Source: an uncultured Odoribacter sp. (lineage in GTDB: Bacteria; Bacteroidota; Bacteroidia; Bacteroidales; Marinifilaceae). From it: DNA of 20,569 bases. Location: the NCBI GenBank assembly GCA_947039985.1, contig CAMRAP010000005.1, positions 1 to 20,569 of the forward strand. The letters are read 5' to 3'. The position numbers and the translations under genes are program-made. Under the pieces are notes generated by a model. It did no database searches and was not told where the DNA came from. It saw only the letters and a program-made list of their open reading frames with translations. Positions 1 to 7,965 of this stretch are shown here, in pieces. Within the stretch, counting starts at the first letter, position 1, and the number at the start of each line of letters is the position of its first letter.

Positions 1-1542
1 ATTGATGGTGATATACCAGGTACTTATTTAGATGTAGTAAATAAAGAGTATACAACTGATGGACAGATCAGGATATATTATAGTACGAATATCCCCGATG
101 CTATTGCATGGACTGGAAATGTTTCAGGCACGATTACACATACAGCAGGTACAGGATATTTAGAATATACCTCCAATGCTGTTGGAATAGATAGTATTAT
201 AATTACGGCAGGTCATTTGAGTCGTACTATCAGTCTTGAATCTTTAGGGATTGATCCCGGAACAATTACCCCTGTTCCTTTTACAGGTAATACTTATGTT
301 GGTGCATTTTGGAAAGCATCTGAGACTGAAGAGCGACTTATTGATATGAACCAGTTAAATAATACGATGCCTTGGACAGCTAAGGTTGTATGGGTTGACG
401 AGCGTTGGAATACCGGAGATATTGTGTTAGATACAAATTATCCAAGCTCTTTCCCTGTGGGAGGTGTTGCATCTACGAATTTAAATAGTACTCTTAGTAG
501 TGTAAGTGGATCTGGTGACATTAAATTCCGTATTGGTTTAAAGAGCACATATACTCCAACACTTCTTTATCCTGCACGCTATGCACTAGTTTTAGTGGAG
601 AGTGATGCGAATAAGCAATTTATCTATCTACGTCAAGGCGAAAACCCTGATTATTTAATGCAACAAGGTGAGCCCGATAAAAATGGTAATCCAATAGCAG
701 ACAATAGAAGTTATTCCAGGAAATTTGCTGCTTATAATTTAACAGCAGTAGATATAAAGAATGGTACAGCAACGGGAGGAACAACAGCAACAAATAATGC
801 ACAGCACCCCAAATTAGATGCTAATGAAGAAGCTGTTTTTGTAGATTACCCAACTCAAGCTGGAGTATATTGGCAACATATGATAAGCACCTCTCAATTT
901 GGCACTTACGGACGTAAGGCTTATCACCCTACGAACTCTGCAACTGGAGCTCTATCGTCATGGAATAATGGATATACTTTCTCTGAGTATTGGAATACCT
1001 TAGAAGCGACACAAAAAGTTTCACCAGAAAATTTAAATCTGAATAGTCTTGTGTATAATTTCCGTCGTCCTACGGATGGAACAATCAGTGGGACTAATGG
1101 AAGTGGTCCTATTTCAAGCTCAGAAATGCGACAATCTTTATGGACTACACCTACAAGTGGAACGGGTAATATTAACACTGAAAATCTAGTATGGGGTTAT
1201 TATGCTGATGGATTTTTCGATCGAAGGACGATTACTGCCTCTGTTGATGCTGTTGCTTATCCTAATTCTACTGTAGAAAAGAATACAAAAGATGTTGCCT
1301 ATATGGGTAATCTTTTCTTTAATCCAAATACGTATGCGTCTATTTTCTTTCCTGCATCTGGTTATCGAGAATATCAAAATGGAGCATTGTCTGAGGCAGG
1401 TTCTGGTGGTGGTTATTGGACGAGTACTGTTTATAATACAACAGCTAATGGATGGTGTTTCTATTCACATAGTGGTGGAGCTGCTGAATATGGTGCTGCT
1501 CGTACATACGGTTTTGCTATACGTCCGGTTGTGGATGAATAG
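1..1542 (+). CDS. C-terminal part of a large fimbrial-cluster surface protein (tip-adhesin-like)
   Basis: The reading frame is open from base 1, so the N-terminus lies outside the window and 513 residues are visible. A TTG at 217 is internal and is not a start. The visible part begins with a beta-rich module (residues about 1-85). A long middle region follows, and the final ~60 residues have aromatic and glycine motifs (FFPASGYR, GGYWTST, FAIRPVVDE). That ending resembles the lectin-like FISUMP fold at the C-termini of Bacteroidota surface and pilus-tip proteins. The gene sits 36 nt upstream of a lipoprotein gene and near DUF3575 and DUF3868 genes, so I infer a minor or tip component of a type V pilus. 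The ligand is unknown. The family call is moderate; the coding call is firm. Confidence 0.75.
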   Translation: MDGDIPGTYLDVVNKEYTTDGQIRIYYSTNIPDAIAWTGNVSGTITHTAGTGYLEYTSNAVGIDSIIITAGHLSRTISLESLGIDPGTITPVPFTGNTYVGAFWKASETEERLIDMNQLNNTMPWTAKVVWVDERWNTGDIVLDTNYPSSFPVGGVASTNLNSTLSSVSGSGDIKFRIGLKSTYTPTLLYPARYALVLVESDANKQFIYLRQGENPDYLMQQGEPDKNGNPIADNRSYSRKFAAYNLTAVDIKNGTATGGTTATNNAQHPKLDANEEAVFVDYPTQAGVYWQHMISTSQFGTYGRKAYHPTNSATGALSSWNNGYTFSEYWNTLEATQKVSPENLNLNSLVYNFRRPTDGTISGTNGSGPISSSEMRQSLWTTPTSGTGNINTENLVWGYYADGFFDRRTITASVDAVAYPNSTVEKNTKDVAYMGNLFFNPNTYASIFFPASGYREYQNGALSEAGSGGGYWTSTVYNTTANGWCFYSHSGGAAEYGAARTYGFAIRPVVDE

Positions 1543-1578
1543 GTATTAAGTTTAGTTCATACAATAATTTATAATCAT

Positions 1579-3252
1579 ATGAAAAAGATATTGCAATTAT
1601 TCATCATTCTTCTGACACTTATAGGGTGTCAGAAGAACGATATCAACTCTCCATCAGACGAAAATTTGCTTGAAGAGGTCGTTAGTGTACCGATAACTTT
1701 AGGTTTACCACATCCATCTCAGTTTACAACACGCACCACAGCAGCATTGATTCCTGATTTAGAAACACATATTGAAAAAATATGTATTGCTATTTTCGAA
1801 GCACCAGCTCCCAGTGCCGCCCCATCTGATAAGCTATTACAGTTAATTGATGGAAATCAGACGCTAATAGATGACAATAAAGTTCAAGCTTTATTAAATG
1901 AGTATACGGGAGATTATCGTTTATTGGCAATTGCTAATTATTCAGACAACTTTAACACTCAATTGACAGCCTTAAAGGTTGATTTTGAGAATGGAACAGC
2001 CACATATGGCCAATTCACCTCTTTAACAGAAGATTTGACTGCCATATATGTTGGTGGTGATGCAAGTGCAGGTCAGATTAAGGTAGGAGGTACTGAAAAC
2101 CTTACAGGTTCATTTCCGATGTATTCAGTCTTGTATTCAGGCACAGATATTATTCATACAACAAATATAACTCTCCCTTTGACAAATAGCTATTCACGTA
2201 TCACCATTGATGCTTCGCCTATCGCTCTAACTACTTACACTATTTTGGGGGCAAGCTTACTACAAGGGGCAAAGACAGCTTCTTATAACCCATCAGCACC
2301 TCTTTCTATATCAACTCTTAGCGATGGAGCTATCCCATATTTGGAGACAGATGCAGTAGATAATATTCCAAATACTTTAATCAACCACGTTTCACCTATC
2401 TATCTATTTCCCAATAATGGAGATAATGGAGCTAATCCAACCGATATTATTATCGAGGGTAATTATACTGATGCTAAAGATCATACTTATACTGGATTTC
2501 ATAAAATTCGTATTCAGCATGCCAATTATGATATATTACCAAATACATTGTATAGAGTTCTGATTTCCAAGATAAATAGTGCTGGTTATGCTTCTTTCGC
2601 AGAAGCACAATTAGCTGAACCCAATAGTGATGTTTTGTATGATGTTATAGTGGATGATACGACTTCTATGGATCTTGTTACTGGCAATGGATCCTATTAT
2701 CTTGGGTTTTCAAATAGTAATTTTACCGTTTATAATGACGATGCTCTAAATAATACAATAGCAACAACTTTTAATTATGATCTATCTCCAGGCGCAGTTA
2801 CGGCTGGCATTACACTACCTTCGCCTGAAATTTCGGTTACAGGATCAGGCTTAAGCTTATCTAATCCAACAGCTTCATATACACCCAACAGTTCAAACCA
2901 TATAGAGGTGAATATGACATCAGGTTTTACTTCAGGTACCATAATTTTCCGTCTAGGTAATATTGCCCACAGTGTAAATGTATTAAGAAATGCAGCACTT
3001 AGTGCAGCAGCTTCACCATTAAATGATTTTGCAACAGACGATTATGTTTATGGTCGATTTGACAATCTAGCAAGCTCTAGCTGGTTATCGTTTACCAACG
3101 ACCCTACTAATAGCTCTATATCAAGCGATACCGGAGGAATCCCATTGAGTTTAGATATTAATTCTACTGGTGCAGAACGAACATCCACTCCATTATATTT
3201 GTCACGTAAAGATGGAAAAGGTCGCACTAAGATTATTATTACGCAAAATTAA
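1579..3252 (+). CDS. Fimbrillin-like lipoprotein of a type V pilus operon
   Basis: This 557-residue protein has a lipoprotein signal: a short basic start, a hydrophobic stretch and the lipobox LTLIGC with Cys17. Acidic residues follow, as in Bacteroidota surface-exported lipoproteins. Residues about 35-330 look fimbrillin-like (DUF4906 or FimB/Mfa2 type), with a short beta-strand (VVSVPITLGLP), an IEKICIAIFEA segment and a YRLLAIANYSD segment. The rest is Ser/Thr/Asn-rich and beta-like, ending in GKGRTKIIITQN, which resembles the last strand of BACON or Ig-like modules. It lies 36 nt after the preceding surface-protein gene and is probably cotranscribed with it. I infer a precursor of a pilus shaft, tip or anchor subunit. 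Which of these it is cannot be decided here. Confidence 0.75.
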   Translation: MKKILQLFIILLTLIGCQKNDINSPSDENLLEEVVSVPITLGLPHPSQFTTRTTAALIPDLETHIEKICIAIFEAPAPSAAPSDKLLQLIDGNQTLIDDNKVQALLNEYTGDYRLLAIANYSDNFNTQLTALKVDFENGTATYGQFTSLTEDLTAIYVGGDASAGQIKVGGTENLTGSFPMYSVLYSGTDIIHTTNITLPLTNSYSRITIDASPIALTTYTILGASLLQGAKTASYNPSAPLSISTLSDGAIPYLETDAVDNIPNTLINHVSPIYLFPNNGDNGANPTDIIIEGNYTDAKDHTYTGFHKIRIQHANYDILPNTLYRVLISKINSAGYASFAEAQLAEPNSDVLYDVIVDDTTSMDLVTGNGSYYLGFSNSNFTVYNDDALNNTIATTFNYDLSPGAVTAGITLPSPEISVTGSGLSLSNPTASYTPNSSNHIEVNMTSGFTSGTIIFRLGNIAHSVNVLRNAALSAAASPLNDFATDDYVYGRFDNLASSSWLSFTNDPTNSSISSDTGGIPLSLDINSTGAERTSTPLYLSRKDGKGRTKIIITQN

Positions 3253-3258
3253 ATTCAC

Positions 3259-3357
3259 AATCTAATCACTAAATACCTCCGCTGTATTTTCAGCCTACAG
3301 GTATGGGAAAGAATCTAAATTAACTAATCAAATATAATTAGATTGATTCTCAATCAA
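3259..3357 (+). promoter_or_regulatory. Structured leader ahead of the DUF3575 gene
   Basis: The 147-nt gap holds nested inverted repeats. ATACCT (3273-3278) pairs with AGGTAT (3299-3304), and inside it GCTG (3281-3284) pairs with CAGC (3291-3294) around a TATTTT loop. AATCTAAT (3259-3266) is complementary to ATTAGATT (3337-3344). ATTGATT (3342-3348) pairs with AATCAAT (3352-3358) over a 3-nt loop. No T-run follows, so this is not a simple terminator. It may be an mRNA leader or processing structure that sets the relative expression of the genes on either side. Confidence 0.4.
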
Positions 3358-3399
3358 TGAATGAATGATTAAACAAGAAATCTTAATTTAATAAGTATT

Positions 3400-4023
3400 A
3401 TGAGAGCTAAGTATTTTATCAAAAAAAGGGATTCATTAAAATGGATTCTGATGATTTGTGTTTTGACAACAAGCTTTGTGGCTAATAGTCAAGAGTTAGT
3501 AGTTAAAACTAATCTGTTGTATGATGCAACAGCAACAATAAATCTAGGGGTAGAGGTAGGTATTGCTCCCAAGTGGACCCTTGATTTATCGGGTAATTAT
3601 AATCCATGGACACTTAGTGATAATAAGAAGGTAAAGCATTGGATGCTACAACCTGAAGTGAGATATTGGACGTGTCAAAAATTTAATGGCTGGTTTGTTG
3701 GAGCGCATGTTCATACTGGAGGGTACAATGTAAATGCAACCAATTGGCTCATTGATCTAGGAAAATACCTAAGTAGCTTCCCTAATGAAAAATTAGGTGA
3801 TTATAGAAACGAAGGTTGGTTTGCAGGAGGAGGAATCGCTGTTGGTTATCACTGGCTAATAGTTAAACGTTGGTCGATGGAGTTTTCCACTGGATTTGGA
3901 TATACCTATTTTGATAACAGTAAGTATGAACAGAATGAGTGTAATACACTTATTGGGACAAATTCAAAGCACTTTTGGGGACCAACTAAAGCGAGTATTT
4001 CTGTAGTATTCACCATTTTATAA
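3400..4023 (+). CDS. DUF3575 outer-membrane protein of the fimbrial cluster
   Basis: This 207-residue protein has a signal peptide: basic start, hydrophobic segment at about 15-28, and likely cleavage after VANSQ. The mature part opens with LVVKTNLLYDATATINLGVE, the hallmark start of DUF3575. Alternating aromatic and polar beta-strands follow (NYNPWTL, LQPEVRYWTC, WFVGAHVHTGGYN, GFGYTYF), ending in a hydrophobic strand SISVVFTIL, as in small outer-membrane beta-barrels. DUF3575 genes travel with DUF3868 and fimbrillin genes in Bacteroidales pilus clusters. The next gene begins 11 nt downstream, so the two are probably translated from one message. A role in the envelope-spanning base or assembly of the pilus is inferred. 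Confidence 0.85.
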   Translation: MRAKYFIKKRDSLKWILMICVLTTSFVANSQELVVKTNLLYDATATINLGVEVGIAPKWTLDLSGNYNPWTLSDNKKVKHWMLQPEVRYWTCQKFNGWFVGAHVHTGGYNVNATNWLIDLGKYLSSFPNEKLGDYRNEGWFAGGGIAVGYHWLIVKRWSMEFSTGFGYTYFDNSKYEQNECNTLIGTNSKHFWGPTKASISVVFTIL

Positions 4024-4034
4024 TCTTTTTCCAT

Positions 4035-5513
4035 ATGTATAAAATAATTTTAATTACACTGTTTATCAATATGACCTTGACGGGTTTATTTGCTCAAGAT
4101 AACAAAACCAATGGTATAGATATTATACCCATTGCGCTCGAACAAAAAGGCGATTCTCTTTATATACACTGCGACTTTATGGTGGATTCGGCTAAGCATC
4201 ATTCAGTAAAGAACGTCGATCTGACTCCTCTTTTAATTGCTGGTTCTCAAAATTTAGAACTACCTAAACTTTCATTAAAAAACCGTCGCTATAATAAAGC
4301 ATACAATAGGGATATGGCCTTAATGAATGAATCCGAAAAAGAGGCGTATTTTAAAACGAATGAGTTTGATGAGCTTATTCCTTTGCACAAAAACGAAGAG
4401 CATAAAGTATCCTATATCACCATCATTCCATTTGAAGAGTGGATGACAGATGCACACTTGGATGTAATGATTGACGATTGTGGTTGTGATGAGGTCAATA
4501 ACATCTCTACCAAACGGGTGATTGATAAGGTTACCTTAGAGAAAAAACCCGAGTTGGAGCCTTATTTAATTTATATTATTCCAGAGATGGAAGAGATAAA
4601 ACAAAGAAGTCTTTCGAAGGAGGCACATTTGAACTTTAAAATTAGTCAAAGTGTTCTTTATCCTACTTATCAGAATAATAGGAAAGAATTACAGACGATT
4701 GTAAATATGATCACTTCTGTTACGGATGATAAATATATTTCAATTGATCAGGTTTCAATTGTAGGCTATTCATCTCCAGAAGGATATCCACCTTTTAATG
4801 AAAAACTATCTTATAATAGAGCTTTAGCTTTGAAAGAGTATGTTGTTAGTCTTAAAAAAATAGATAATAATCTCTTTACAATCCAATCAGGAGGAGAAGA
4901 TTGGGATGGCTTAGTCAAAATACTTCAAGGGTCTACTATAAGATATGGAGAAACGGTTTTAGGAATTATTGCCGATAATTCAACTTCTCTTGTGCGACAA
5001 AAGAAGATAAAAGCACTCGATAATGGAGGTGTATATAAATATATGTTGACAGAGTATTATCCCAAATTAAGAAAAGCAATTGTTACGGTAAACTATGAAG
5101 TGGAGCAATTTGAACTTGAAAAAGCGAAGTTGGTTATAAAAACACAGCCTCAACATTTAAGTCTAGGAGAGATGTTTTTAGTGGCAAATGAGTACAAGCG
5201 TGGATCGAAGGAGTTTTATGATGTGTTTGGGATGGCTGTACATATTTTCCCGACTAATGAAGTGGCTCTGCTTAATGGAGCGATAGCTGCCATAGAGAAA
5301 AAGGATGTTGTAGAAGCGGAAGATTATCTGAGTCAGATAAAAAAACCACAACATAAAGCTGAATACATATACACAAAAGCAGCCTTGGAGATGGTCAAAG
5401 GGAATTATAAAAAAGCAAGTTCCCTTTTTAAAGAGGCTGAAAAAATGGGGGCGCGACAGGCTGATAAGAACTTGAAAATGTTAAATGCTATTCCAAAGAG
5501 ATTCCTTAAATAG
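4035..5513 (+). CDS. DUF3868/OmpA-like fimbrial accessory protein
   Basis: This 492-residue protein has a signal peptide ending near LTGLFAQ (residue 21). Residues about 25-190 match the DUF3868 pattern of Bacteroidales pilus operons. Residues about 235-270 carry an OmpA-like peptidoglycan-binding signature: VSIVGYSSPEG, then an Asn and LSYNRALALKEYV. Residues about 385-485 look like TPR-type helical hairpins (FLVANEYKRGSKEFYDVF, AALEMVKGNYKKASSLFKEA). The likely role is a periplasmic or outer-membrane scaffold linking the pilus to peptidoglycan; this is inferred from domains and neighbours. It closes the operon: no further fimbrial gene follows, and an independent RNA gene begins about 120 nt downstream. 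Confidence 0.85.
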   Translation: MYKIILITLFINMTLTGLFAQDNKTNGIDIIPIALEQKGDSLYIHCDFMVDSAKHHSVKNVDLTPLLIAGSQNLELPKLSLKNRRYNKAYNRDMALMNESEKEAYFKTNEFDELIPLHKNEEHKVSYITIIPFEEWMTDAHLDVMIDDCGCDEVNNISTKRVIDKVTLEKKPELEPYLIYIIPEMEEIKQRSLSKEAHLNFKISQSVLYPTYQNNRKELQTIVNMITSVTDDKYISIDQVSIVGYSSPEGYPPFNEKLSYNRALALKEYVVSLKKIDNNLFTIQSGGEDWDGLVKILQGSTIRYGETVLGIIADNSTSLVRQKKIKALDNGGVYKYMLTEYYPKLRKAIVTVNYEVEQFELEKAKLVIKTQPQHLSLGEMFLVANEYKRGSKEFYDVFGMAVHIFPTNEVALLNGAIAAIEKKDVVEAEDYLSQIKKPQHKAEYIYTKAALEMVKGNYKKASSLFKEAEKMGARQADKNLKMLNAIPKRFLK

Positions 5514-5623
5514 GAGTTTATACAAAGCTTCTTTTGTTCATGAACAAGGCTAGTCTATTTGTAGTACTGCATACACCCGAATATTTTTTGATACGACTTG
5601 ATGGTAGATTCTGTTCTTTTTAT

Positions 5624-5631
5624 TACATTTG
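5624..5631 (+). promoter_or_regulatory. -7 box of the ncRNA gene (TACATTTG)
   Basis: TACATTTG matches the Bacteroidota -7 consensus TAnnTTTG and sits about 5 nt before the first RNA hairpin. A TTG lies 23 nt upstream (5598-5600), slightly further than the usual 19-21, so the -33 element is uncertain. The start is expected near 5636. Confidence 0.6.
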
Positions 5632-5635
5632 CCCC

Positions 5636-5817
5636 GTGCCGAAATGGCACAATAGCATTTGCTAATATTTGGTACCAGAAAAGCCGGCAAGCTTTTTTCT
5701 TAAATCCACCAAATACAAAGTAGATGTCTGCGCTTAGCGTGGACGTTTTCTTGTATGGTGGGTTGGGTCTTTGCCGGCACCTTCTGATACCTGCAAGAGC
5801 GTTCGCGCTTATTTTTT
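5636..5817 (+). ncRNA. Structured small RNA, 6S-like (candidate ssrS / Bacteroidales-1 type)
   Basis: The locus has a -7 box, about 182 nt of self-complementary sequence and an intrinsic terminator. Two small hairpins come first: GTGCC/GGCAC (5636-5650) and TAGC/GCTA (5653-5664). The rod follows: GGTA (5671-5674) with TACC (5788-5791), CAGAA (5676-5680) with TTCTG (5782-5786), and GCCGGCAA (5683-5690) with TTGCCGGC (5771-5778). A large asymmetric bubble (5691-5705 and 5762-5770) separates this from CCACC (5706-5710) with GGTGG (5757-5761) and ATACAA (5713-5718) with TTGTAT (5751-5756). The tip is GTC..CGC-TTA-GCG..GAC (5726-5744). A long rod with a central bubble and this length is the 6S RNA plan, which mimics an open promoter and binds RNA polymerase. 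The RNA call is strong; the 6S call is inference, and the two 5' hairpins are not canonical. Confidence 0.75.
5797..5817 (+). terminator. Intrinsic terminator of the 6S-like RNA
   Basis: The stem GAGCG/CGCTT (one G-U pair) closes a TTCG tetraloop and is followed by A and six T residues (5812-5817). It marks the 3' end of the RNA gene. Confidence 0.8.
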
Positions 5818-5855
5818 ACCAAATGCTTATTTTGTTCATAAAAAAACTAAAAGCT

Positions 5856-6140
5856 ATGGGATTATTTCTTGTATTGAGCACTCTTTATCTTCTGTTCATT
5901 AATCTGACCATTGTACTTGTCGATTTTAAGGAGAGAAATATATTCTTTTGGGGACTTGTCACCATTATCTTTATGCTATGCCTCGGCGATAGCGAACGAA
6001 AAAAAGACAAAAAGGTAACTATTGCACTAATGGAGCTTGAAGCCTTGTCCAATGTTGAAAATAATCACTGCCTTTCGAGATACCGAGATCTAATCATTAC
6101 CAGACGTTTAAAAGCTGTCAAGACACAAAATTTAGAATAA
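5856..6140 (+). CDS. Small two-helix membrane protein, unknown function
   Basis: From the ATG at 5856 this gives 94 residues. Two hydrophobic segments span about residues 1-20 (LFLVLSTLYLLFINLTIVLV) and 29-43 (FFWGLVTIIFMLCLG), with a short DFKERN loop between. A charged soluble tail of about 50 residues follows (SERKKDKK, MELEALSNVENNH, YRDLIITRRLK). The frame stays open upstream to 5724, but that part lies inside the RNA gene and its terminator. ATG 5823 is possible but would put KKLK inside the first helix. I do not recognise the family. It follows the RNA terminator directly and may have its own promoter or depend on readthrough. Confidence 0.5.
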   Translation: MGLFLVLSTLYLLFINLTIVLVDFKERNIFFWGLVTIIFMLCLGDSERKKDKKVTIALMELEALSNVENNHCLSRYRDLIITRRLKAVKTQNLE

Positions 6141-6766
6141 CCACCCCATTTCCTTGGTGAGATGAATATCGAATGTCCGTTCCATAATACCATCACGTAT
6201 TTAATTTTTAAATCATACATTAGAAATACAAACTAACGAGCCTTAAGTTCGTATGTATAGGATACTTTAATAAAAAGTGAATTATATACAATTAAATTTA
6301 TTTCTAACTTACAAAAACATTCGACAAGAATGATCAAAAGTACATGTACTTTTATCATTTTATCGGGACTAATCTTTATTGCCATATCTTGTGGTAAAGA
6401 TGCTACCCCTAGAACCACCAATACCCTTACTTACTCCCCCCATAATAACTGAGTTTAAATCTACACCACAAATAGCACTACTCGATTTGACACAGAAAAT
6501 TGATCCATTTCCTGAGCTGTCTTATTTTGACCATGAAAACGAAAAATAGTGGAGAAAATAATGTCATCAAATCTTTTAGATCCTCTCTAAGTGGTATAAG
6601 ATGGTATCTTTTCTTTAGATTACGTAAATCATTGAAACATTACAAATAGAAATGACGTATTGTAGTTATCATTTATTTTATGTTTTAAACTAAATAATCA
6701 TTCACACATATTAGCTTGCCAAGAAATACAATAAGCTATTTTTTTAAAAATATAAACTTACATACA
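6141..6766 (+). other. Long low-coding stretch holding one broken small lipoprotein gene
   Basis: Apart from the lipoprotein remnant at 6330-6549, I see no supported gene here. 6141-6329 is AT-rich with no clear TAnnTTTG box. 6550-6766 is AT-rich upstream DNA of the glycosyltransferase gene and shows no convincing promoter, terminator or repeat. Confidence 0.5.
6330..6549 (+). pseudogene. Small lipoprotein gene frameshifted at a C6 run
   Basis: ATG 6330 opens a 40-residue frame with a full lipoprotein signal: MIKSTCTF, a hydrophobic stretch, and IAISC with Cys21 followed by GKD. It stops at TGA 6450-6452. The CCCCCC run at 6436-6441 lies just before the stop. With one C fewer, the frame continues as IITEFKSTPQIALLDL, then PFPELSYFDHENEK, to a stop at 6547-6549. 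That restores a 72-residue lipoprotein of normal composition. C6 stands out in this AT-rich DNA. The locus could be a true pseudogene, a phase-variable switch, or a sequencing error. I do not recognise the family, and no matching plus-strand gene lies close by. Confidence 0.45.
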
Positions 6767-7825
6767 ATGAAAAAGCTATTAATTATTAACAAATCGACAT
6801 TTGGACATTTAACTGATTCATATATGTGGTGTAAATATTTAAAGGATAAATTCGATATCACATTTATTGGGTTTGATGCCTTGCATACAAGGGTTGGAAT
6901 GGATGGCGTAAATATTAAATATATATCTTGTCGCGGAAGTAGAGCAATGCGTGAATACCGTTTTTTACTTAAATCTCTATGGCACTGTCTCCTATTTAAA
7001 GGTCCTATTTTAATTGTCTATTTCGATAAAGCTATTTGGCTTAAGAGGCTTGTCTTTTGGAAAAAAATATTTTTAGACATTAGAACATTTGGTGTAAATA
7101 GAGATCCAGAACGTCGCAAAGCTTTTGACCGCGGCTTACTTAATGCATCTCACCTATTTGATAATGTAACCATTATATCTGAAGGTTTACAAAAAAAACT
7201 AACAGAAATTGGTGTAAAAGCAACAATACTTCCATTAGGTGCAGAAGAAATATCCCTTGTTGATACTAATTTTGATAAATTAAAATTATTGTATGTTGGG
7301 ATATTATCCGGACGCAATATTGAAAAAACAATTATTGGCGTCAAATATTTTAAAGAGAAGTATCCTAATAATAAAATCACATATGACATCATTGGAGATG
7401 GACACTACAATGAATTAGATCTGTTAAAAAAAATGACACGTGATTTAGAATTGCATGATTGCATCACTTTTCATGGCAGATTGCCTCACACCCAATTAGA
7501 ATATTTTTTTGATAAATGTAATATCGGAATTTCATTTGTACCCAAAACAGATTATTATGAATTCCAACCTCCAACAAAGACTTTCGAATATATCATATCT
7601 GGCTTATATACCATTTTAACCTCTACCCATGCTAATAAAGAACTTGCAAGCCCCAATAATGGAATATTAATCAATGACACTTCTACAGATTTTACCGCTG
7701 CTTTAGAAAAAATATGGAATAATAGAGCATCTATTGACCACCACAAAATAAGAGAAAGCCTAAGTGCCTATAAATGGAAGCATATTGTTAATGATATACT
7801 CTATCCAATACTCAGTGAATATTAG
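6767..7825 (+). CDS. GT-B fold glycosyltransferase (GT4-like)
   Basis: From ATG 6767 this encodes 352 residues. It starts with the typical first strand MKKLLIINKSTFGHL; the longer frame from TTG 6716 adds an implausible leader. The N-terminal Rossmann half runs to about residue 160 and the C-terminal half includes LKLLYVGILSGRN, YDIIGDGHYNEL (near 205-216) and ITFHGRLPH (near 233-241). The donor-site region EFQPPTKTFE (265-274) has the E-x8-E spacing and the P-x-K-x-x-E-Y motif of retaining GT4-like enzymes. It probably transfers a sugar from a nucleotide donor during exopolysaccharide, capsule or glycoprotein glycan synthesis at the inner face of the membrane. Donor and acceptor cannot be read from sequence. 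A nucleotide-sugar dehydrogenase gene lies 140 nt downstream on the same strand. Confidence 0.85.
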   Translation: MKKLLIINKSTFGHLTDSYMWCKYLKDKFDITFIGFDALHTRVGMDGVNIKYISCRGSRAMREYRFLLKSLWHCLLFKGPILIVYFDKAIWLKRLVFWKKIFLDIRTFGVNRDPERRKAFDRGLLNASHLFDNVTIISEGLQKKLTEIGVKATILPLGAEEISLVDTNFDKLKLLYVGILSGRNIEKTIIGVKYFKEKYPNNKITYDIIGDGHYNELDLLKKMTRDLELHDCITFHGRLPHTQLEYFFDKCNIGISFVPKTDYYEFQPPTKTFEYIISGLYTILTSTHANKELASPNNGILINDTSTDFTAALEKIWNNRASIDHHKIRESLSAYKWKHIVNDILYPILSEY

Positions 7826-7898
7826 ACCTATCTAAAACTAGACAATTCTATAAAAACATGAAACATTCTTTTATTACTAAGCGTTATACCAATTATCA

Positions 7899-7927
7899 AG
7901 AGCAATTTCAGTCGTGTATATTGCTCT
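7899..7927 (+). repeat. Inverted repeat between the glycosyltransferase and dehydrogenase genes
   Basis: AGAGCAAT (7899-7906) and ATTGCTCT (7920-7927) are perfectly complementary across a 13-nt loop, about 40 nt before the dehydrogenase start. No T-run follows. It could be an operator or an mRNA structure between cotranscribed genes. Confidence 0.4.
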
Positions 7928-7965
7928 GACTATAAATAAGTAAGTAACGATACAATTTAAAGAAT

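Noticed and set aside
1292..1549. 85-codon plus-strand frame inside the surface protein gene
   Set aside because: It is a shadow frame of the well-supported reading frame that ends at 1542.
5724..5855. N-terminal extension of the small membrane protein
   Set aside because: It would be encoded inside the structured RNA and its terminator.
5636..6140. Type I toxin-antitoxin pair (RNA plus small membrane protein)
   Set aside because: The RNA is on the same strand and not antisense to the protein gene, and the protein is longer than typical type I toxins.
6336..6353. 18-bp perfect palindrome AAAAGTACATGTACTTTT
   Set aside because: It lies within the signal-peptide codons of the small lipoprotein; it could be an operator, but nothing else supports that.
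6716..6766. N-terminal extension of the glycosyltransferase from TTG 6716
   Set aside because: ATG 6767 gives the canonical first beta-strand; the leader is low-complexity.
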